The position numbers were made by a program, and so were the translations under genes. Under the pieces are notes generated by a model. The model was not told the DNA's origin. It made no database searches and saw only the letters and a program-made list of their open reading frames with translations. Positions 59,316 through 64,000 of a DNA stretch of 64,000 nt are shown here, in pieces. Each line of letters opens with the position of its first letter. Position 1 is the first letter of the stretch. This DNA is from Pseudomonas farsensis (GTDB lineage Bacteria > Pseudomonadota > Gammaproteobacteria > Pseudomonadales > Pseudomonadaceae). Location: contig NZ_JABWRF020000002.1 of assembly GCF_014268805.2 (NCBI RefSeq), forward strand, positions 1-64,000. Reading direction: 5' to 3'.

Positions 59316-60567
59316 GCGCTAGCAGGCCGTACAGCAACCCTGCCAGCAGCAGCGCTGGCAGGGTTGCGCCAAGCTCCGGCGCCTGGTTGGCCAGCAGGTG
59401 ATAGGCCGCCACCCCCACCGCCCAGGCCAGCAGCGCAGGCCAATGCAGCCCACCAACACGGGCCGGCAGGCGCCGACGACGGACCACAAAGTGGTCGACC
59501 AGCACCACGCCGAACAACGGCGCGAACACCGAACCGATCAGCAGCAGGAAGTTCTGGTATTGCGCCAGCGGCGCCAGCAGCGCGATCGAGGTGCAGAGCA
59601 GGCCAATGGTCAGCGCCAGGTGCTCGACCTTGAATTTGAGCAGCAGCCCCGTCGATACCGCCGCCGAGTGGATGTCGGCAAAGGCGTTTTCCGACTCATC
59701 GAGCAGGATCAGCAGCAACGGGATACCCAGCCCGGCGCCCGCCAGCGCCAGCAACAGCGCATTGACCTCGCCGCTGGGGGCAAACGCCAGGGTGTAGGCC
59801 ACGCCCAGGCTCATCAGCCAGGCATTGCCCAGGAAAAAGCCCAGCGCGGCGCCGCCGAACACCCGGCTGGCCCGCTGGCCGAAGCGTGAATAGTCGGCGA
59901 TCAGCGGCAGCCACGAAAGCGGCATGGCGATCACTATGTCAAAGCCCAGCGCCAGCGACAGCGAGCCATCGCCAGGTCGGCGCCAGAGGTCGGCCAGGTC
60001 CGCCTTGGCGAACAAGTTCCAGGTCAGCCACAGGCAGGCGCCGAGCAACAGCCAGATCCCCCATTTACGCAGTACCTTGCGCACGAACGCCAGCGGCCCG
60101 CTGACCGCAAGCAGGGTAGCCAGCGCGCCGAAGCACAGGGTCCATAACAGTGGGCTGCTCCAGGTGCTGGCCTCGCCGAACGTGCGCGCACCCAACAGGC
60201 TTGCGGCATCACGCATGACGATGATCTCGAACGAGCCCCAACCCACCAGTTGCAGCAGGTTGAGCAACGCCGGCAGGCGCACGCCGTGGCTGCCCAGGGT
60301 CAGGCGCAAGGTGCCCATGGCCGACAGGCCGGTGTCACTGCCAATGACGCCGGCCGATGCCAGCAACAGCACGCCCACTGCCGTACCCAGCGCAATCGCC
60401 AGCAGCGCACCGGCCAGGCCCAGGCCCGGCGCCAGCAGGCCGCCGACCTGCAGCACCATCAGGCCGATGCCGAGGGAAAACCACAGCGAGAACAGGTCGC
60501 GGGCGCCAAACTGGCGGTGCTGGAGGGGGACCGGGTGGTCGGGGGAGAAATGGCTGGGTGTGGTCAT
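59284..60567 (-). CDS. cytX: Putative hydroxymethylpyrimidine transporter CytX (NCS1 family)
   Basis: The 427-residue protein has about twelve membrane helices of the cytosine/purine permease type (RDLFSLWFSLGIGLMVLQVG, WGSFEIIVMRDAASLLG, DIVIAMPLSWLPLIADYSRF, GLLLKFKVEHLALTIGLLC). CytX is the NCS1 branch tied to thiamine genes and is thought to import hydroxymethylpyrimidine. It is next to thiC on the same strand, separated by a REP pair. Its transcript probably derives from the TPP-riboswitch-controlled thiC unit or from its own promoter. Confidence 0.88.
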   Translation of the reverse strand: MTTPSHFSPDHPVPLQHRQFGARDLFSLWFSLGIGLMVLQVGGLLAPGLGLAGALLAIALGTAVGVLLLASAGVIGSDTGLSAMGTLRLTLGSHGVRLPALLNLLQLVGWGSFEIIVMRDAASLLGARTFGEASTWSSPLLWTLCFGALATLLAVSGPLAFVRKVLRKWGIWLLLGACLWLTWNLFAKADLADLWRRPGDGSLSLALGFDIVIAMPLSWLPLIADYSRFGQRASRVFGGAALGFFLGNAWLMSLGVAYTLAFAPSGEVNALLLALAGAGLGIPLLLILLDESENAFADIHSAAVSTGLLLKFKVEHLALTIGLLCTSIALLAPLAQYQNFLLLIGSVFAPLFGVVLVDHFVVRRRRLPARVGGLHWPALLAWAVGVAAYHLLANQAPELGATLPALLLAGLLYGLLALSRGRETAQA

Positions 60568-60607
60568 TATTGTTCGCCGGGTAACGTTGGATGAAGGTCA
60601 GCGTGGG

Positions 60608-60718
60608 GTTTGGGGCTGCCTGCGGCCATCGCGGGACAAGCCCGCTCCCACAAACGCAGTCTTCATGCATTCTTTGGGAGCGGGCTTGTCCCGCGATGGC
60701 CGTAAAACGGCCCCAGGC
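60608..60718. repeat. Inverted pair of type-A REP units between thiC and cytX
   Basis: ATCGCGGGACAAGCCCGCTC and GAGCGGGCTTGTCCCGCGAT face each other around about 30 bp, with GGGGC/GCCCC outer pairs. Such an element inside an operon can protect the upstream message or reduce downstream expression. Confidence 0.8.
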
Positions 60719-60727
60719 GGCTACTGG

Positions 60728-62864
<2,137 letters not shown>

Positions 62865-63028
62865 GAACATGCGCAGTCTAGACTGGAGTGGTCGGCAAAG
62901 CCAAGCGGCTTGCACCGGGCATGACCAATGGTGCAGACGCGGATTGTTCGCAGCGGCGCTCGGCACTACACTGGCGCATCGCCGGTACTCGACAGTACAG
63001 TAAATAAACCCTGATCAAGGATTGTCCT

Positions 63029-64000
63029 ATGCTGCGCAAACTTTCACTGGCAATTGCCGTGTCTTGTGCGTCCAACGCAGTAGCCTGGGCAGTGGATCCG
63101 CCACCAACGGTCAAGACCGACCTGGTCAGCGTCTACCAGGAGGCGGTAGACAACAATGCCGACCTGGCAGCCGCCCGCGCCGACTATGGCGCCCGCCGCG
63201 AAGTGGTGCCCCAGGCCCGTGCCGGCCTGCTGCCGAACCTGTCGGCCGGCGCCGAAATGATGAACACCCGCACCAAGCTCGACGAACCCTCGGTCACCTC
63301 CAACCGCAGCGGCAATTCGTGGAGCGCCACCCTGGCCCAGCCGATTTTCCGCGCCGACCGCTGGTTCCAGTTGCAGGCCGCCGAGGCGGTCAACGAACAG
63401 GCGGCGCTGGAGCTGTCGGCCACCGAGCAGAACCTGATTCTGCAAAGTGCCGAAAGCTACTTCAGCGTGCTGCGCGCCCAGGACAGCCTGGCGTCGACCA
63501 AGGCCGAGGAAGCCGCGTTCAAGCGCCAGCTCGACCAGTCCAACGAGCGTTTCGATGTGGGCCTTTCGGACAAGACCGATGTGCTGCAATCGCAGGCCAG
63601 CTATGACACGGCGCGGGCCAACCGGATCATCGCCGAGCGCCAGGTACAGGACGCCTTCGAGGCGCTGATCACCCTGACCAACCGCCAGTACAGCTCGCTT
63701 CAAGGCGTAGTGCACAGCCTGCCGGTGCAGGTGCCCACCCCCAATGATGCCAAGGCCTGGGTCGAGACCGCCGGGCGCCAGAACCTCAACCTGCTGGCCA
63801 CCAACCACGCCGTCAGCGCCGCTGAAGAGACCCTGCGCCAGCGCAAGGCCGGGCATGCGCCCACCGTGGACGCGGTGGCGCGTTATCAGAAAGGTGACAA
63901 CGATAGCCTGGGCTTCAGCAACCCGTCGCAGAATGGCGTGCGTTATGGCGGTGACGTCGAGCAGACCAGCGTCGGCTTGCAACTGAACATCCCGATCTAC
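63029..64000 (+). CDS. TolC-family outer membrane efflux protein (5' part; runs off the window)
   Basis: From ATG 63029 the frame stays open to the window edge, giving 324 residues. A signal peptide (MLRKLSLAIAVSCASNAVAW) is followed by the TolC-like first repeat: SVYQEAVDNNADLAAARADY, VPQARAGLLPNLSAGAEM, WSATLAQPIFRADRWFQLQA and NERFDVGLSDKTDVLQSQAS. It then enters the second repeat (EETLRQRKAGHAPTVDAVAR). The product should be an outer-membrane channel for type I export or drug efflux. Its place divergent from the thiC-nudF side matches tolC near nudF in E. coli. Length and C-terminus cannot be judged. Confidence 0.93.
   Translation, partial: MLRKLSLAIAVSCASNAVAWAVDPPPTVKTDLVSVYQEAVDNNADLAAARADYGARREVVPQARAGLLPNLSAGAEMMNTRTKLDEPSVTSNRSGNSWSATLAQPIFRADRWFQLQAAEAVNEQAALELSATEQNLILQSAESYFSVLRAQDSLASTKAEEAAFKRQLDQSNERFDVGLSDKTDVLQSQASYDTARANRIIAERQVQDAFEALITLTNRQYSSLQGVVHSLPVQVPTPNDAKAWVETAGRQNLNLLATNHAVSAAEETLRQRKAGHAPTVDAVARYQKGDNDSLGFSNPSQNGVRYGGDVEQTSVGLQLNIPIY

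Overview
The window is a high-GC Gammaproteobacterial chromosome segment, almost certainly a Pseudomonas of the P. putida group. This is inferred from gene order, azurin, the Pseudomonas-type dnaB/rplI/rpsR/rpsF, rlmB/rnr and tsaE-amiB-mutL-miaA-hfq-hflXKC-hisZ-purA blocks, and many REP-like palindromes between genes. No database was consulted; calls rest on motifs and gene neighbourhood.

Layout. 1-6.1 kb: NAD salvage (pncB, nadE), azurin with an Anr-like site, a LOG-family nucleotide hydrolase and a YgiQ-type radical SAM protein. 6.1-7.4 kb: an A/T-richer island with an orphan RHS-core protein whose C-terminus looks like a caspase-like cysteine peptidase. 7.4-10.9 kb: dnaB, rplI, a membrane protein, rpsR and rpsF. 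11.4-14.8 kb: rlmB and rnr. 14.9-15.3 kb: two identical tRNA-Leu(CAG) genes with a strong promoter and a terminator. 15.4-18.0 kb: a ferric-type ABC binding protein and fused permease without an ATPase. 18.4-20.3 kb: a chemoreceptor. 20.6-32.9 kb: a long minus-strand run (nnrD, tsaE, amiB, mutL, miaA, hfq, hflX, hflK, hflC, hisZ, purA) covering cell-wall cleavage, mismatch repair, tRNA modification, RNA chaperoning and purine/histidine synthesis. 33-36.8 kb: queG, a TRIC/YicG-type membrane protein, orn and rsgA. 37-40.5 kb: motAB behind a sigma-28 (FliA) promoter, divergent from an HDOD protein. 40.6-45.4 kb: rhodanese, psd, serB and a HAMP-like membrane protein. 45.4-48.6 kb: a 1065-residue toxin ending in a TcdA/TcdB-like glycosyltransferase domain. 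48.8-58.4 kb: a PqiC-like lipoprotein, parC, an aspartic protease, a phytase-esterase-like protein, parE, yqiA, cpdA, a yqiB-like gene and nudF. 58.6-64 kb: a lipoprotein, cytX, thiC under a TPP riboswitch, and the 5' part of a TolC-family gene that runs off the window.

The parts least explained by housekeeping function are the two orphan polymorphic-toxin genes (6508-7329 and 45447-48644), neither with an obvious immunity or delivery gene beside it, and a modular MITE-like repeat. The repeat is about 320 bp, has terminal inverted repeats of about 31 bp, and fills whole intergenic gaps at 18037-18374 and 34050-34365. A copy lacking its left arm lies at 11138-11378, with rearranged or partial copies at 1-57, 20452-20552, 42367-42525 and 56331-56360.
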